In this document: in pieces, positions 24,743-34,776 of the stretch
How the letters are laid out: each line of letters starts with the position of its first letter
How positions within the stretch are numbered: position 1 is the stretch's first letter
Source of the DNA: Bacteroidales bacterium
GTDB taxonomy: Bacteria; Bacteroidota; Bacteroidia; Bacteroidales; F082
DNA length: 64,000 nucleotides
Assembly: GCA_017477425.1 (NCBI GenBank)
Contig: JAFUVT010000004.1
Span: 16,703 to 80,702 of the forward strand
Direction: 5' to 3'
The notes under the pieces: model-generated
Database searches by the model: none
Seen by the model: the letters and a program-made list of their open reading frames with translations, nothing else
What the model was told of the DNA's origin: nothing
Program-made: the position numbers and the translations under genes

Positions 24743-27013
24743 ATGAGAAAGTCTTTATTCATGATGACGGTTTTGGCCCTGTTTGTGGGTCAAGCCATCG
24801 CTTCGCCGGTGAGCGTGGAGCAAGCACGCCACCTTGGCATGAAGTATGTGCAGAGCCATTCTGCCCGACAAGTTGCCACTCTTGATTTGGCCTACACTCA
24901 ACTGACGGATAACGGCACCAACGCTGTTTATGTCTTCAACTTCGACAATGGTTATGTCATGGTTTCGGCCGACGACGTGGCCTATCCCATCCTTTCCTTC
25001 GGTGAAGGCGAGACCTTCGACATCAACAACATTCCCGACGGTCTGGCCTATTATCTGGGCTATTATGCCAGCCAAATCAACTATGCGGTGACCAACGGCT
25101 TCGTCCCCGAGGCTGAAGTGGCCGCCCAATGGGAACACGTGATGAGAGACGGTTTCGAGAACGACAATCGGAGCACTCGTGGCGACGTGTCCCCGATACT
25201 CACCACCACCTGGAATCAGGACAGCCCCTATAACTATTACTGCCCGACGGGGCAAGGCGGCCCTGGCGGAAAGGCTTATGCCGGTTGCGTGGCCACAGCC
25301 ATGTCGATGGTGATGAAACGCTGGAACTGGCCCGACCATGGTCAAGGCTCGCACAGCTACACACCTAGCGGTTATCCCACACAAAGCGTTGATTTCGAGT
25401 CGACTTATTACGATTGGAACAACATGCCCAATGCGTGCAACAACTCCAATTACCAAGCTGTCGCCACTTTGATGTACCACTGCGGTGTGGCTGTCGATAT
25501 GCAATATAGCCCTTCGGGTTCGGGTGCCTATTCTATCGACGTGCCAGGCGCCATCCACGATTACTTCCGCTATACGAGCCATTGTGAACATCTGAGCCGT
25601 GACCAATACAGCAAGACCGAATGGGAGGATTTGCTCATCCGCAACTTGGAATACGGTTTTCCGTTGTATTATTCGGGCAGCGGCGATGGCGGCGGACATG
25701 CTTTCGGCTGCGACGGCTATCGTGAGAGTGACCGTAAGTTCCACTTCAATTGGGGCTGGAGCGGCTATATGAACAACTACTTCGCCATCGATGCACTCAA
25801 CTGCGGCTATAACGGAACTTTCAACGAGAACCAGTCGGCCATCTTCGATTTCGTCCCCGATTATATCTACGACGCTTTGATTCCCGCTGTCACCGACCTT
25901 TACGTGACCGCTGAAAACGCCAACTCGAAGACGGGCATCATCACTTGGACCAACCCGACCACCAATATGGCTGGCGAGACCATCGAAAACATCGAGCAGG
26001 TGGTGCTGATGCGCAACGGTCAACAAGTCTTCACCCAAAACAACGTCGTTGCAGGCGAGACGATGACCTTCACCGATAACGTCAGCGACTTCGACTGCTA
26101 CAGCTACCGTTTGTATTATGTCACTAATGGCACAAAAGGGCGCTTTGCAGATGTGAATTACCAATATGGCCCGACTTGCACTTGGAAGTTCGTCGGCCAA
26201 ACGTCCAACTTCCAAGGATGGAACGGCGGTAAGATCCAAGTGCTCAATTCGTTCGGCTCCATCGTCGACGAAATCACCATGACTTCTTCTACGCCTATCA
26301 GCCAACAGATCCGTATGCCTGAAGGTGATGTCTCGTTCCGCTGGGTGGCTCCCTTAACACCTGTCAGCAACCTGACTATCAGCATCAAGAACTCGGCTAA
26401 CGCCACGGTCTATACCTTCACAGGCGCCTCAAGCCAACTGAACGGCGTGATTCATACCGACAACAACGACTGCGGTGGCTGCGAACCTCCTACGGGTCTC
26501 GACGGTGAATACCAGTGGACCAACGAAGGCTTCGGCACCATGCTGACTTGGAGCTATGAGAACGATCCCCAATCCTTCAAGGTATATCGCAGCACCGATG
26601 GCATTACTTACGAGGAAGTGGCCACCGTCGACAAGACCTTGCGCGAATATTTCGACATCGTCGAAGAAGGTGAGTATTATTACAAAGTGACCGCTTTCCG
26701 CAGCTATTGCGAATCCACTCCGGCTTGGGCCAACGATGGTACCGACTACATTCACTTGACAGTGACTTCGGTCGATGAATGCCAGCAAAACATCAACCTC
26801 TATCCTAATCCTGCCAATACCTTCATGACCGTTGAGGCTGAAGGCTTGCAAGAAGTGACGGTTTTCAACATGATGGGCCAAGTTGTCCTTCAACAGCGTT
26901 GCGGTGAAGATGCCACTGTTATCAATACCTCGAACATGGCTTCAGGTATTTACACAATCACCATCAAGAGCATGGCTGAGACCACGACCACGCGATTCAC
27001 AGTCAACCATTAA
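24743..27013 (+). CDS. C10 (streptopain-like) cysteine protease with T9SS sorting domain, copy 1
   Basis: A 756-residue protein from MRKSLFMMTV. Signal peptide 1-20; a propeptide of the SpeB/interpain kind at 21-150 (PVSVEQARHLGMKYV, YVFNFDNGYVMVSADD). The catalytic domain has Cys182 in GGPGGKAYAGCVATAM and His319 in GDGGGHAFGCDGY, with FHFNWGWSG following. Two or three beta-sandwich modules (about 390-680) and a type A sorting domain (INLYPNPANTFMTV, VFNMMGQVVLQ, MASGIYTITI) follow. An extracellular or surface protease, probably inhibited by its propeptide until cleaved. It is the first of three tandem paralogues and ends in a strong terminator. Confidence 0.9.
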   Translation: MRKSLFMMTVLALFVGQAIASPVSVEQARHLGMKYVQSHSARQVATLDLAYTQLTDNGTNAVYVFNFDNGYVMVSADDVAYPILSFGEGETFDINNIPDGLAYYLGYYASQINYAVTNGFVPEAEVAAQWEHVMRDGFENDNRSTRGDVSPILTTTWNQDSPYNYYCPTGQGGPGGKAYAGCVATAMSMVMKRWNWPDHGQGSHSYTPSGYPTQSVDFESTYYDWNNMPNACNNSNYQAVATLMYHCGVAVDMQYSPSGSGAYSIDVPGAIHDYFRYTSHCEHLSRDQYSKTEWEDLLIRNLEYGFPLYYSGSGDGGGHAFGCDGYRESDRKFHFNWGWSGYMNNYFAIDALNCGYNGTFNENQSAIFDFVPDYIYDALIPAVTDLYVTAENANSKTGIITWTNPTTNMAGETIENIEQVVLMRNGQQVFTQNNVVAGETMTFTDNVSDFDCYSYRLYYVTNGTKGRFADVNYQYGPTCTWKFVGQTSNFQGWNGGKIQVLNSFGSIVDEITMTSSTPISQQIRMPEGDVSFRWVAPLTPVSNLTISIKNSANATVYTFTGASSQLNGVIHTDNNDCGGCEPPTGLDGEYQWTNEGFGTMLTWSYENDPQSFKVYRSTDGITYEEVATVDKTLREYFDIVEEGEYYYKVTAFRSYCESTPAWANDGTDYIHLTVTSVDECQQNINLYPNPANTFMTVEAEGLQEVTVFNMMGQVVLQQRCGEDATVINTSNMASGIYTITIKSMAETTTTRFTVNH

Positions 27014-27027
27014 TAATCGTATTGCCA

Positions 27028-27066
27028 AGAGGAGAAGACGTCAGGGCGTTTTCTCCTCTTTTTTTG
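27028..27066 (+). terminator. Rho-independent terminator between C10 copies 1 and 2
   Basis: Perfect 9-base stem AGAGGAGAA / TTCTCCTCT around a 14-base loop, followed by seven T. Confidence 0.8.
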
Positions 27067-27089
27067 ATGATAAAAAAAACATAATAACC

Positions 27090-29645
27090 ATGAGAAAACA
27101 CATCTTTACGCTGGCACTGCTTGCCCTAGGCCTATTAGGACAAGCTCGGCCTGTGACACAGGAAACCGCTCGAATGCTGGCCCAGTCCTTCGTGACCGCC
27201 AACTTCGAGATTACCCGTCAAAGCACCGACCTGACATTGGTGCAAACCGCTCATTCCGAAAGGGGAGAGGCTTGCTATTATATCTTCAATGTGGGCGAGA
27301 CGGGCTTTGTCATAATGGCTGCCGACGACAACTATCGCCCCATCATCGGCTATTCTGATGAAGGCATCTTCGATGTCAACGATATGGCTCCTGCACTAGT
27401 CGATTATCTTGAGAATATCCGTCAGTGTGTGGCAGCCGCCGCCACTACGAATGGCGCTACCTTTGACGTCGCTAATGATTGGGCAATGCTCGAAAACAAT
27501 GGACGCCTGGTGTCGCGCCATGGCGGCCGCGACGACGATTATCTCGTTGAGACCAAATGGAACCAGAACTATCCATACAACTACTTCTGTCCAGAAGGCG
27601 AAGGCGGTCCGGGGGGGCACTGCTACGCTGGCTGTGTAGCCACCGCCGCGGCTCAGTTGATGCGATATTGGTGCCATCCGCTGCAAGGCCAAGGCAGTCA
27701 TACCTACTATCCCGAAGATCATCCAGAGTACGGTCCCTTGACAGCCAATTTCGGGGAAACCATCTACGACTGGGATAACATGCCTCTGCAAATCAGCGCG
27801 TCCTCACCCCAAGTAGAAATCGATGCCGTTGCCACCTTGATTTATCACGCCGGTGTTTGCGTCGACATGAACTATCGCCCCTCAAGTAGCGGTGCTGTCA
27901 CGGGAAGGCTCTGCGAGACCATGCCCCAATATTTCTTTTATACCAATGCCATGGAAAACCTGTATCGTGAAGATTACTCCCATGATGCCTATATGCGTCT
28001 GGTGATGGATGCTATCGACATGAATTGGCCTATGGTGCACCGCGGTGGCGGTCACGCCTACGTGCTCGACGGATACAACGACAACGATATGGTGCACTTC
28101 AACTGGGGTTGGAGCGGTAGCAGCGACGGCTGGTTCAACATCGATGAGCACGGCTATACCGAAGGAGAGAGCGTGATTTACAATTATGTTCCAGCAGCCA
28201 TTTATGCTACCACCTCAGCTGCACCAACCGACCTAAATGTCACCATCGTCGAAGACGACACGTTTTCGGCCAACATCACCTGGAAGAATCCAACGCTCAA
28301 TCTGGGCAATGGCGCTCTCTCCAGCATCGACCAAATCGTGGTAGCCCGCAACGGACAGACTATCTATACCGAAGACAACGTGGTTCCTGGAGCTGAGATG
28401 AGTTTCACCGACGACAACATCCCGTTCTACGACATCTACAAATACGCCGTTTATGCCGTTATCGACGGACAGCGTGGCAAATCGGTCGTCAGCGATGGCA
28501 TGTACATTGGTCCTACCTGCGATTGGAGAATCATCATGCAGAGTTCCGCCTTCCAAGGCTGGAACGGAGGCTATGTGTCGCTCTATGCCACTTCGGGCCG
28601 TGAAATTAGTCGCTATTCCATCTCCAATTCTACGCCTTCCACAGTCAACATCCCTGTTCCGGTTGGCCGCATCACCTTTGGCTGGACACAACCTCAAACC
28701 AATGTCACCAACCTCTCGATGACCATCAAGGATGCCGATGGTAGCACCGTTTACACGTATTCGGGGAGTGCCTTTAATCTTCCATCAGGGACCATTTTTG
28801 CCGACAACAATGGATGTGGCAATGCACCATTGGCAACCGCTCCTTATGGTCTGCAGGCCGATGCCGACGAGAGTCACGCCGTATTGACGTGGAGCTATGA
28901 CGGCGATACCCCAGAATACGGTTTCCTCGTCTACCGTGACGACCTGCTCTACGGCTCTGCTTCGGAAAGGACCTTCGTTGACAACCATGTCACCGCAGGA
29001 CATTGTTATACTGTCGCAGCCTTGGGTGTAGGTGGCGAGTCGGAGCTCTCCAACGAGACTTGTGCCTCCGCTGGTGATTGTTTGGGTGCCACCAATCTCG
29101 ATTATGAATATACGGGCAACTACTACCGCATCAAGCTGAAATGGGACAAGCCTGTTCCCTCGGATGGCCTTTCTGGCTATTTTCTCTACCGCAAACAAGG
29201 GGAGGAGGGAGACTACGAGAGAGTTAAGCTGTTGAATTCAGCAGCCACTAGCTATACCGACAACACGGCCAACCAGCAAGGCGACTACTATTACAGGCTC
29301 TATGCCTATTATTCAGACACCGACTGCACCTCGGCACCGGCTTCAATCAAGGACAACCCAAATCAGTTCTATCTCAAGGTTTATTATTCGCCCACCGATG
29401 TGGAGGAGAATGAAAACTGGGCCATGAAGGTCTACCCGAATCCTGCCGATATGTCGATACAGATTGAGGCGGAAGGGATGATTAAAGTGACCATATTCAA
29501 TATGTTGGGTCAAGTGGTCCTTGAAACGGAATGCGATACCGACACCCTTATGGTTGACGTGGCTGACTGGAGCAATGGCCTTTATGTGGTGACCATCAAC
29601 ACTATGACAGGCTCGGTTTCACGTCGTTTGTCCATCGTTCATTAA
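27090..29645 (+). CDS. C10 (streptopain-like) cysteine protease with T9SS sorting domain, copy 2
   Basis: An 851-residue protein from MRKHIFTLAL; the long upstream in-frame extension runs through the previous gene and its terminator and is not real. Catalytic residues are Cys182 (GGPGGHCYAGC) and His322 (RGGGHAYVLDGY). Compared with copy 1 it has an extra fibronectin-III-like module near the end (ATNLDYEYTGNYYRIKLKW, shared with copy 3). It ends in a type A sorting domain (VYPNPADMSIQIEA, IFNMLGQVVLE, LYVVTI). Role as for copy 1: a secreted protease. No clear TAnnTTTG box lies in the short gap after the terminator, so it may depend on read-through or an atypical promoter. Confidence 0.9.
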   Translation: MRKHIFTLALLALGLLGQARPVTQETARMLAQSFVTANFEITRQSTDLTLVQTAHSERGEACYYIFNVGETGFVIMAADDNYRPIIGYSDEGIFDVNDMAPALVDYLENIRQCVAAAATTNGATFDVANDWAMLENNGRLVSRHGGRDDDYLVETKWNQNYPYNYFCPEGEGGPGGHCYAGCVATAAAQLMRYWCHPLQGQGSHTYYPEDHPEYGPLTANFGETIYDWDNMPLQISASSPQVEIDAVATLIYHAGVCVDMNYRPSSSGAVTGRLCETMPQYFFYTNAMENLYREDYSHDAYMRLVMDAIDMNWPMVHRGGGHAYVLDGYNDNDMVHFNWGWSGSSDGWFNIDEHGYTEGESVIYNYVPAAIYATTSAAPTDLNVTIVEDDTFSANITWKNPTLNLGNGALSSIDQIVVARNGQTIYTEDNVVPGAEMSFTDDNIPFYDIYKYAVYAVIDGQRGKSVVSDGMYIGPTCDWRIIMQSSAFQGWNGGYVSLYATSGREISRYSISNSTPSTVNIPVPVGRITFGWTQPQTNVTNLSMTIKDADGSTVYTYSGSAFNLPSGTIFADNNGCGNAPLATAPYGLQADADESHAVLTWSYDGDTPEYGFLVYRDDLLYGSASERTFVDNHVTAGHCYTVAALGVGGESELSNETCASAGDCLGATNLDYEYTGNYYRIKLKWDKPVPSDGLSGYFLYRKQGEEGDYERVKLLNSAATSYTDNTANQQGDYYYRLYAYYSDTDCTSAPASIKDNPNQFYLKVYYSPTDVEENENWAMKVYPNPADMSIQIEAEGMIKVTIFNMLGQVVLETECDTDTLMVDVADWSNGLYVVTINTMTGSVSRRLSIVH

Positions 29646-29721
29646 GGCTCAAAAGGCCAAACTGGATGGATTTTTTATCCTTGGAAATGAAAAAAGAATG
29701 ACACATATTGGAGATTTTGTG

Positions 29722-29729
29722 TATATTTG
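29722..29729 (+). promoter_or_regulatory. Bacteroidota -7 box for C10 copy 3
   Basis: TATATTTG, 51 bases before the ATG at 29780. The same octamer precedes copy 1, suggesting parallel expression. Confidence 0.65.
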
Positions 29730-29779
29730 CCGCCTTAAAATGAATCTGAAAGTATCATAAACAACAAAATTCAACTACA

Positions 29780-32344
29780 ATGAAAAAGTATTTCATGTGT
29801 TTACTCGCTTTGGCTCTTGGTATCGGGGCAATGCAAGCCCACCCGGTCAGCGTGAGCCAAGCCAAGTACGTTGGACAACAATTTGTCCAAGCCAATTTCG
29901 AGCAGTCGCGCCAAGGTGACGACCTTACCTTGGTCTACACGGGCACTTCCACCCGCGGCGAAGCCTGCTTCTATGTTTTCAACGTCGGCAACAATGGTTT
30001 TGTCATGATTTCGGCTGACGACGTCTATCGTCCCATCGTCGGCTATTCCGACGAAGGTGGCTTCGATGCCCAAAACATCAACCCCGAGCTGGATTACATG
30101 CTCGACAAACTGATCTCGGGTCGCAGCGGCCGTAAGCTCGGTCAAGCCTCTCCGATGGTTGCCGCAGAATGGGAAATGGTGGCTAAGAACGGCCAACAGC
30201 TGTCGCTTAACGGCGGTCGTGGTGTGCCATACCTTTGCCAAACCAAGTGGAACCAGGACTATCCTTACAACTATTATTGCCCTGTGGCTCAGGGCGGTCC
30301 TGGCGGCCACATGTATGCTGGTTGCGTGGCCACGGCTATGAGCCAAGTGATGAAGTATTGGAACCATCCTCTCCAAGGTCAAGGCAGCCATGGATACAAC
30401 TGGGGCGGTTACTGGAACGCCAATTTTGGTGAAACCACCTACGACTGGGACAACATGCCCAACACTATCAATTCGAGCTCGCCCCAAGAGCAGATTGACG
30501 CCGTTGCAACATTGATGTATCATTGCGGTGTGTCGGTGAATATGATGTGGGCTATCGACGGTAGCGGCGCCTATTCCTTCGATGTGCCTGGAGCTATCGC
30601 ACAGTATTTCCGTTATACCAGCCAAGCCCAGTACCAAAATAGGGATAATTTCAGTTACGACAACTGGGCCAACAAGTTGAAAGAATCTTTCGACATGGGC
30701 TGGCCGCTCTATTATTCAGGCCAAAGCTCAGATGGTGGTCACGCTTTCGTTTGCGACGGCTACACCGATGCCAACCTCTTCCACTACAATTGGGGCTGGA
30801 GCGGCAGCGGCGACGGCTGGTTCGATTTCGATAATATCGACTACAACTCCTCCGACGGCGCTATTTTCAACTATGTGCCTGCCGAGGTTTACAACAACAC
30901 TGCTCAGGCTCCGACTAACTTCACGGTTACGCCGGCCGCCAATAATGAGTTGTCTGCCACTATGACATGGACCAATCCTTCCAAGACTTTGAACAATAGC
31001 AACCTCACGTCGATTGACCAGATTGTGGTGACCCGCAACGGTGAAATCATTTACACCGAGGACAATGTCACCCCTGGTGGCACAATGACCGTCACCGACA
31101 ACAGCGTCCCGCGTTTCGATGCCTTCGACTATATGGTTTACGCCATCGTTGACAATGCCCATGGTAAAGTGGCCCAACAGCGTGCTGTTGCATTCGGCCC
31201 GACCTGCGAATGGAAAGTACAAATCACCCAAGCCGCTATGAACGGCTTCCGTGGTGGCGTTATCCGTGTATACAATGCCGCTGGCACTGAGTGCGCCCAA
31301 GTCACGACCACCAACTCGAGTGTCCAAGTCATTCCCGTCGATATGCCTCTTGGTCATATTTCCCTCGGTTGGTCGGCTCCTACCTTTGGCGATGCCTTCG
31401 ACATGGCCTTCACCATCAAGGATTCGCAGAATACGACGGTCTATACCTATAGCGGCAGCTCGGCTAACTTGACTGAAGGCATCTTCTATGAGGCCAACAA
31501 CAGTTGTGGCAATGCTGTAGGCGATGCCGTTCCTACTAATGTGGTGGCTGTTGTCGACGAAGACAACATCAACGACATCCACGTCTCATGGGATCCTGTC
31601 CGCGAGGACGGCTACGGCTACACGGTGTATCGCGATGGCTTGCTCTATCGCCTGATCGCCAATGGCACCTCATTCGACGACCTGAACACGCCCATCGGCG
31701 GTCACTGCTATGTGGTGGGTTACTTGTATGACGGCGGCGAAAACGGCCAATTCTCCAACGAGTCGTGTGCCACATCAGGTGCCTGCTATGCTCCGACCAA
31801 CATCGACTTCGAGTACACGGGCAACAACTACAGAATCAAACTGAAATGGGATCGTCCTGAAGGCGAAGGCCTTTCGGGCTACTACCTGTTCAGAAAGTTT
31901 GGCGAAGATGGCGTATACACGAGAATCAAGCTGATTAGCGCCACTGCCACAAGCTACACCGACAACACTGCCAACCAAAACGGCGACTATTACTACAAGC
32001 TCTATGCTTACTATTCGGATTTGGACTGCACCTCGGCTCCGGCCTACTGGATCAACGACCACAACCGTTTCTATCTGCACGCTCCCTATTCGACCGACGG
32101 TATCAACGAGCTGGAAGAGAACAGCATCTCGGTGTTCCCCAACCCGACCAACAACCGCTTCACGGTGGAAGGCGTCGGCCTCAACCACATCACGGTCTTC
32201 AACACCATGGGTCAACGTGTCTACGACACGGACTGCTCTGGTGAGTCGGTCGACATCAACCTGAACGTCGAGTCTGGTGTCTACATGGTGCGCGTCATCA
32301 CCGCCAACGGCGAAATCACGAAGCGTATCACTGTGATTAAGTAA
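29780..32344 (+). CDS. C10 (streptopain-like) cysteine protease with T9SS sorting domain, copy 3
   Basis: An 854-residue protein. Signal peptide 1-20, propeptide to about 145, catalytic Cys182 (GGPGGHMYAGC) and His321 (SSDGGHAFVCDGY). Cys and His sit at nearly the same positions as in copies 1 and 2, so the triplication kept the catalytic core intact. The C-terminal part has fibronectin-like modules (APTNIDFEYTGNNYRIKLKW) and a type A sorting domain (SVFPNPTNNRFTVEG, VFNTMGQRVYD, SGVYMVRV). Copies 2 and 3 are more alike to each other than to copy 1, from the shared YTGN.YRIKLKWD module and TDNTANQ.GDYYY. A strong terminator follows. Confidence 0.9.
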   Translation: MKKYFMCLLALALGIGAMQAHPVSVSQAKYVGQQFVQANFEQSRQGDDLTLVYTGTSTRGEACFYVFNVGNNGFVMISADDVYRPIVGYSDEGGFDAQNINPELDYMLDKLISGRSGRKLGQASPMVAAEWEMVAKNGQQLSLNGGRGVPYLCQTKWNQDYPYNYYCPVAQGGPGGHMYAGCVATAMSQVMKYWNHPLQGQGSHGYNWGGYWNANFGETTYDWDNMPNTINSSSPQEQIDAVATLMYHCGVSVNMMWAIDGSGAYSFDVPGAIAQYFRYTSQAQYQNRDNFSYDNWANKLKESFDMGWPLYYSGQSSDGGHAFVCDGYTDANLFHYNWGWSGSGDGWFDFDNIDYNSSDGAIFNYVPAEVYNNTAQAPTNFTVTPAANNELSATMTWTNPSKTLNNSNLTSIDQIVVTRNGEIIYTEDNVTPGGTMTVTDNSVPRFDAFDYMVYAIVDNAHGKVAQQRAVAFGPTCEWKVQITQAAMNGFRGGVIRVYNAAGTECAQVTTTNSSVQVIPVDMPLGHISLGWSAPTFGDAFDMAFTIKDSQNTTVYTYSGSSANLTEGIFYEANNSCGNAVGDAVPTNVVAVVDEDNINDIHVSWDPVREDGYGYTVYRDGLLYRLIANGTSFDDLNTPIGGHCYVVGYLYDGGENGQFSNESCATSGACYAPTNIDFEYTGNNYRIKLKWDRPEGEGLSGYYLFRKFGEDGVYTRIKLISATATSYTDNTANQNGDYYYKLYAYYSDLDCTSAPAYWINDHNRFYLHAPYSTDGINELEENSISVFPNPTNNRFTVEGVGLNHITVFNTMGQRVYDTDCSGESVDINLNVESGVYMVRVITANGEITKRITVIK

Positions 32345-32377
32345 GATTTGTTTTCATATAATGGTTTTAAATGGAGA

Positions 32378-32409
32378 CGGTTGCCTCATGCGAGGCAACC
32401 GTTTTTTTT
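32378..32409 (+). terminator. Rho-independent terminator after the C10 cluster
   Basis: Perfect 10-base stem CGGTTGCCTC / GAGGCAACCG with a four-base loop and eight T. The promoter of the next gene starts three bases later. Confidence 0.88.
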
Positions 32410-32411
32410 CG

Positions 32412-32419
32412 TACTTTTG
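32412..32419 (+). promoter_or_regulatory. Bacteroidota -7 box for the M15 peptidase
   Basis: TACTTTTG directly after the terminator T tract, eight bases before the ATG at 32427; a very short leader. Confidence 0.6.
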
Positions 32420-32426
32420 CGCCCCG

Positions 32427-33119
32427 ATGAAACGCATTTGGACGATAGCATTCCTTTGTCTCTTGGCAGTGTCGGCATGGGCACAACGCTACCATGCCGG
32501 TGATGCCGTCCCCGAGGCCTATCTTAAGGTATTTGGCTATGACCGTTTCTTTAGGGTATCGCCGATTTCCGATGACATGCAGAAAGCGTTGTCGGCCTGT
32601 TCCTACAAAGGCATTGGCGGCGTCAAATGGGAAGACCTTCGCTATCTTCAGGTGCTCCACCGCGACTTGGATGGAAACACTATGGTGGGAGAGCTGGTGT
32701 GCAGCAAAAAGATCTCCGATGACTTGATGGAGATTTTCAAGGCCTTGTACCAAGCTGGCTATCCCATCGAGAAGATGCGACTAATAGAGCTCTATGACGG
32801 TGACGACGAGGCCTCAATGCGCGACAACAACACGTCATGTTTCAATCAACGCGAAATTACGGCGGGTGGGAAATGCTCAAGGCATAGCTTCGGGATGGCC
32901 ATCGACATCAACCCAAGATACAATCCATATTATAAGTTGAAAGCATCAGGCAATGCCATTGTCCGCCCAGAAGGTAGCATTGACTACCTCGACCGTTTTA
33001 GGTCGTTTTCCTACAAGATCGAGAAAGGCGACTTGTGCTATCGTCTCTTTAAGCAACACGGCTTCCGATGGGGTGGCGAGTGGCTAAGAGGTAAGGACTA
33101 TCAGCACTTTGAGAAGTAG
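32427..33119 (+). CDS. M15 family metallopeptidase (D-Ala-D-Ala carboxypeptidase-like)
   Basis: A 230-residue exported protein from MKRIWTIAFL; the upstream in-frame ATG lies before the terminator and is rejected. Signal peptide cleaved near AWAQ. The zinc motif SxHxxGxAxD appears as SRHSFGMAID (about residues 152-161), and the distal ligand as DYQHFE near the end. GFRWGGEW matches the VanY/M15C WGG motif. It trims peptidoglycan stem peptides or D-amino-acid peptides in the periplasm. It is single-gene with its own promoter and converges on folA, ending 12 bases from it. Confidence 0.85.
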   Translation: MKRIWTIAFLCLLAVSAWAQRYHAGDAVPEAYLKVFGYDRFFRVSPISDDMQKALSACSYKGIGGVKWEDLRYLQVLHRDLDGNTMVGELVCSKKISDDLMEIFKALYQAGYPIEKMRLIELYDGDDEASMRDNNTSCFNQREITAGGKCSRHSFGMAIDINPRYNPYYKLKASGNAIVRPEGSIDYLDRFRSFSYKIEKGDLCYRLFKQHGFRWGGEWLRGKDYQHFEK

Positions 33120-33131
33120 TTACCAGTTGTA

Positions 33132-33629
33132 TTATTCGGATTTTCTTTCCCACACCTCGAAACGATAGGAATAATCCACTTGCGGGTCGTCGTCGACGAC
33201 TTCAAGGTCGGCCAGTTCCCATTCGTCGAAGTTGATGAACGGGAAGTAGGTGTCGGCTTCAAATTCCTTGTCGATGCGAGTCAAGTAGAGGCGGTCGGCC
33301 TTGGGCAGGAATTGCTCATAGATGCTGCCTCCACCCATGATAAAGACCTCGTCTTCGTTTTGCGCCATCTCGATGGCCTGTGGGATGGAAGTGGCCAGTT
33401 CGTAGCCTTCGGGAGCTTCGTCCAGACGGTCGGAGATGATGATGTTGCGGCGGTTGGGCAGAGCTTTCTGACCAGGCAATGAGAGCCAGGTGTTGTGGCC
33501 CATGATGACACAATGTCCACTCGTGACCTTCTTGAAATGCTTCAGGTCGTTGCTGTTGTGCCAAATGAGCTGGTTGTTGATGCCAATGGCGCGGTTGGCG
33601 GCCATGGCGACGATGATGGATATTGTCAT
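33132..33629 (-). CDS. folA: Dihydrofolate reductase
   Basis: A 165-residue cytoplasmic enzyme of standard length. N-terminal [30 protein letters not shown] carries the substrate-loop motif and the WH..ND pair (active-site acid, Asn-Asp in place of the more usual P.DL). NADPH-binding parts are [12 protein letters not shown] and RRNIIISD, with [12 protein letters not shown] following. It regenerates tetrahydrofolate, consumed by thyA next door. Its start overlaps the thyA stop by four bases (ATGA), giving translational coupling. Confidence 0.93.
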   Translation of the reverse strand: MTISIIVAMAANRAIGINNQLIWHNSNDLKHFKKVTSGHCVIMGHNTWLSLPGQKALPNRRNIIISDRLDEAPEGYELATSIPQAIEMAQNEDEVFIMGGGSIYEQFLPKADRLYLTRIDKEFEADTYFPFINFDEWELADLEVVDDDPQVDYSYRFEVWERKSE

Positions 33630-34453
33630 ATGGATACTTCTCCTTTAATTGGTGGATATGGATCGTAGTTCTCTAATGTGAAGTCATCAAATTTGAAGCC
33701 AAAGATGTCTTTGACTTCGGGATTCAGCCTCATGGCGGGCAGTGGGCGAGGCGTGCGCGTCAGTTGCAGCTTCACCTGCTCGATGAGGTTGTTGTAGATG
33801 TGCACATCGCCGAAGGTGTGGACAAACTCGCCAGGCTGCAGGTTGCACACCTGCGCCATCATCATCGTGAGGAGGGCGTAGGAGGCGATGTTGAACGGCA
33901 CGCCGAGAAACACATCAGCACTGCGTTGGTAGAGCTGGCACGACAGTTTGCCATCGGCCACATAGAACTGGAAGAAGGCATGGCAGGGTGGGAGCGCCGC
34001 CTTGCCTGCCGCCACATTGGCTGCAAAGTTCTTCTCATGCTCGTCGGGCAGGACGCTGGGGTTCCATGCCGTCACGATGTGTCGGCGGCTGTTGGGATTC
34101 TCCTTGATGCTCTTCACCACTTGGGCAATCTGGTCGATGCCTTCGTTGTTCCAATTGCGCCACTGGGCACCGTAAACGGGGCCAAGGTCACCGTTGTGGT
34201 CGGCCCATTCGTCCCAAATCGACACCTTGTGGTCGTGCAGGTATTGGATGTTAGTATCGCCCTTCAGTAGCCAAAGCAGCTCGTAGATGATGCTTTTCAG
34301 GTGCACCTTCTTCGTCGTGACCAACGGAAAGCCTTCCGAGAGGTCGAAGCGCATCTGGTAGCCGAACACGCTGATGGTGCCTGTGCCCGTGCGGTCGCCC
34401 TTCTGCACACCGTGGTCGAGGATATGTTGGAGTAGGTCGAGGTATTGCTTCAT
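33626..34453 (-). CDS. thyA: Thymidylate synthase
   Basis: A 275-residue enzyme from [15 protein letters not shown] (34453); an upstream ATG at 34507 is rejected because a promoter box lies between the two. Marks: [31 protein letters not shown], the catalytic Cys near residue 157 in [32 protein letters not shown] and GDVHIYNN. It methylates dUMP to dTMP with methylene-tetrahydrofolate, producing dihydrofolate for folA, with which it forms a two-gene operon. Confidence 0.95.
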   Translation of the reverse strand: MKQYLDLLQHILDHGVQKGDRTGTGTISVFGYQMRFDLSEGFPLVTTKKVHLKSIIYELLWLLKGDTNIQYLHDHKVSIWDEWADHNGDLGPVYGAQWRNWNNEGIDQIAQVVKSIKENPNSRRHIVTAWNPSVLPDEHEKNFAANVAAGKAALPPCHAFFQFYVADGKLSCQLYQRSADVFLGVPFNIASYALLTMMMAQVCNLQPGEFVHTFGDVHIYNNLIEQVKLQLTRTPRPLPAMRLNPEVKDIFGFKFDDFTLENYDPYPPIKGEVSI

Positions 34454-34473
34454 TGAAGTGTCGTTTAATGGTG

Positions 34474-34481
34474 CAAAAATA
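34474..34481 (-). promoter_or_regulatory. Bacteroidota -7 box for thyA-folA
   Basis: TATTTTTG on the minus strand, 21 bases before the thyA ATG at 34453. Confidence 0.65.
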
Positions 34482-34522
34482 AGGGATTTTTCGGAAATTT
34501 TGCGCAATTTGAAAATAATGTG

Positions 34523-34530
34523 TAATTTTG
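34523..34530 (+). promoter_or_regulatory. Bacteroidota -7 box for the DUF3791-DUF3990 operon
   Basis: TAATTTTG matches the consensus. Transcription would start near 34537, so the first usable start codon is the ATG at 34555. Confidence 0.6.
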
Positions 34531-34554
34531 CAGATGAATATAGTCAAACGAGCT

Positions 34555-34776
34555 ATGTCACAGAAAACGATTTGGAAGATACAATACATCAATTTATGCA
34601 TCAATGAGTTTGCGCGAAAGCATAGGCTTACTCCTCAGATGGCATACAGTTATCTTTATGCCTTTCATGGACTTGCATTCCTTGATGAGTGTTATGAGGC
34701 CGAACATACGGATTCTCTAATGAATACGCTGGATGCACTCAAGACGATATGCGCACGCAACGGAGGGACTTTATGA
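34555..34776 (+). CDS. DUF3791-type small protein (putative antitoxin)
   Basis: A 73-residue protein from MSQKTIWKIQYINLC; the ATG at 34534 would be almost at the transcription start and is less likely. The pattern INLCINEFARKHRLTPQMAYSYLYAFHGLAFLDECYEAEHT is that of DUF3791, a short helical family usually found directly before DUF3990. The TGA overlaps the ATG of the DUF3990 gene (ATGA), so the two are coupled. The gene order (small protein, ADP-ribosyltransferase-like protein, small protein) suggests an antitoxin or immunity role; this is inference, not shown. Confidence 0.65.
   Translation: MSQKTIWKIQYINLCINEFARKHRLTPQMAYSYLYAFHGLAFLDECYEAEHTDSLMNTLDALKTICARNGGTL

Noticed and set aside
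24755..26305. 516-codon open frame on the minus strand opposite the first C10 protease
   Set aside because: It lies entirely opposite a gene with clear catalytic motifs. Its translation is low-complexity (V, A, I, H, G rich) with no signal peptide or domain, as expected from codon bias of the real strand.
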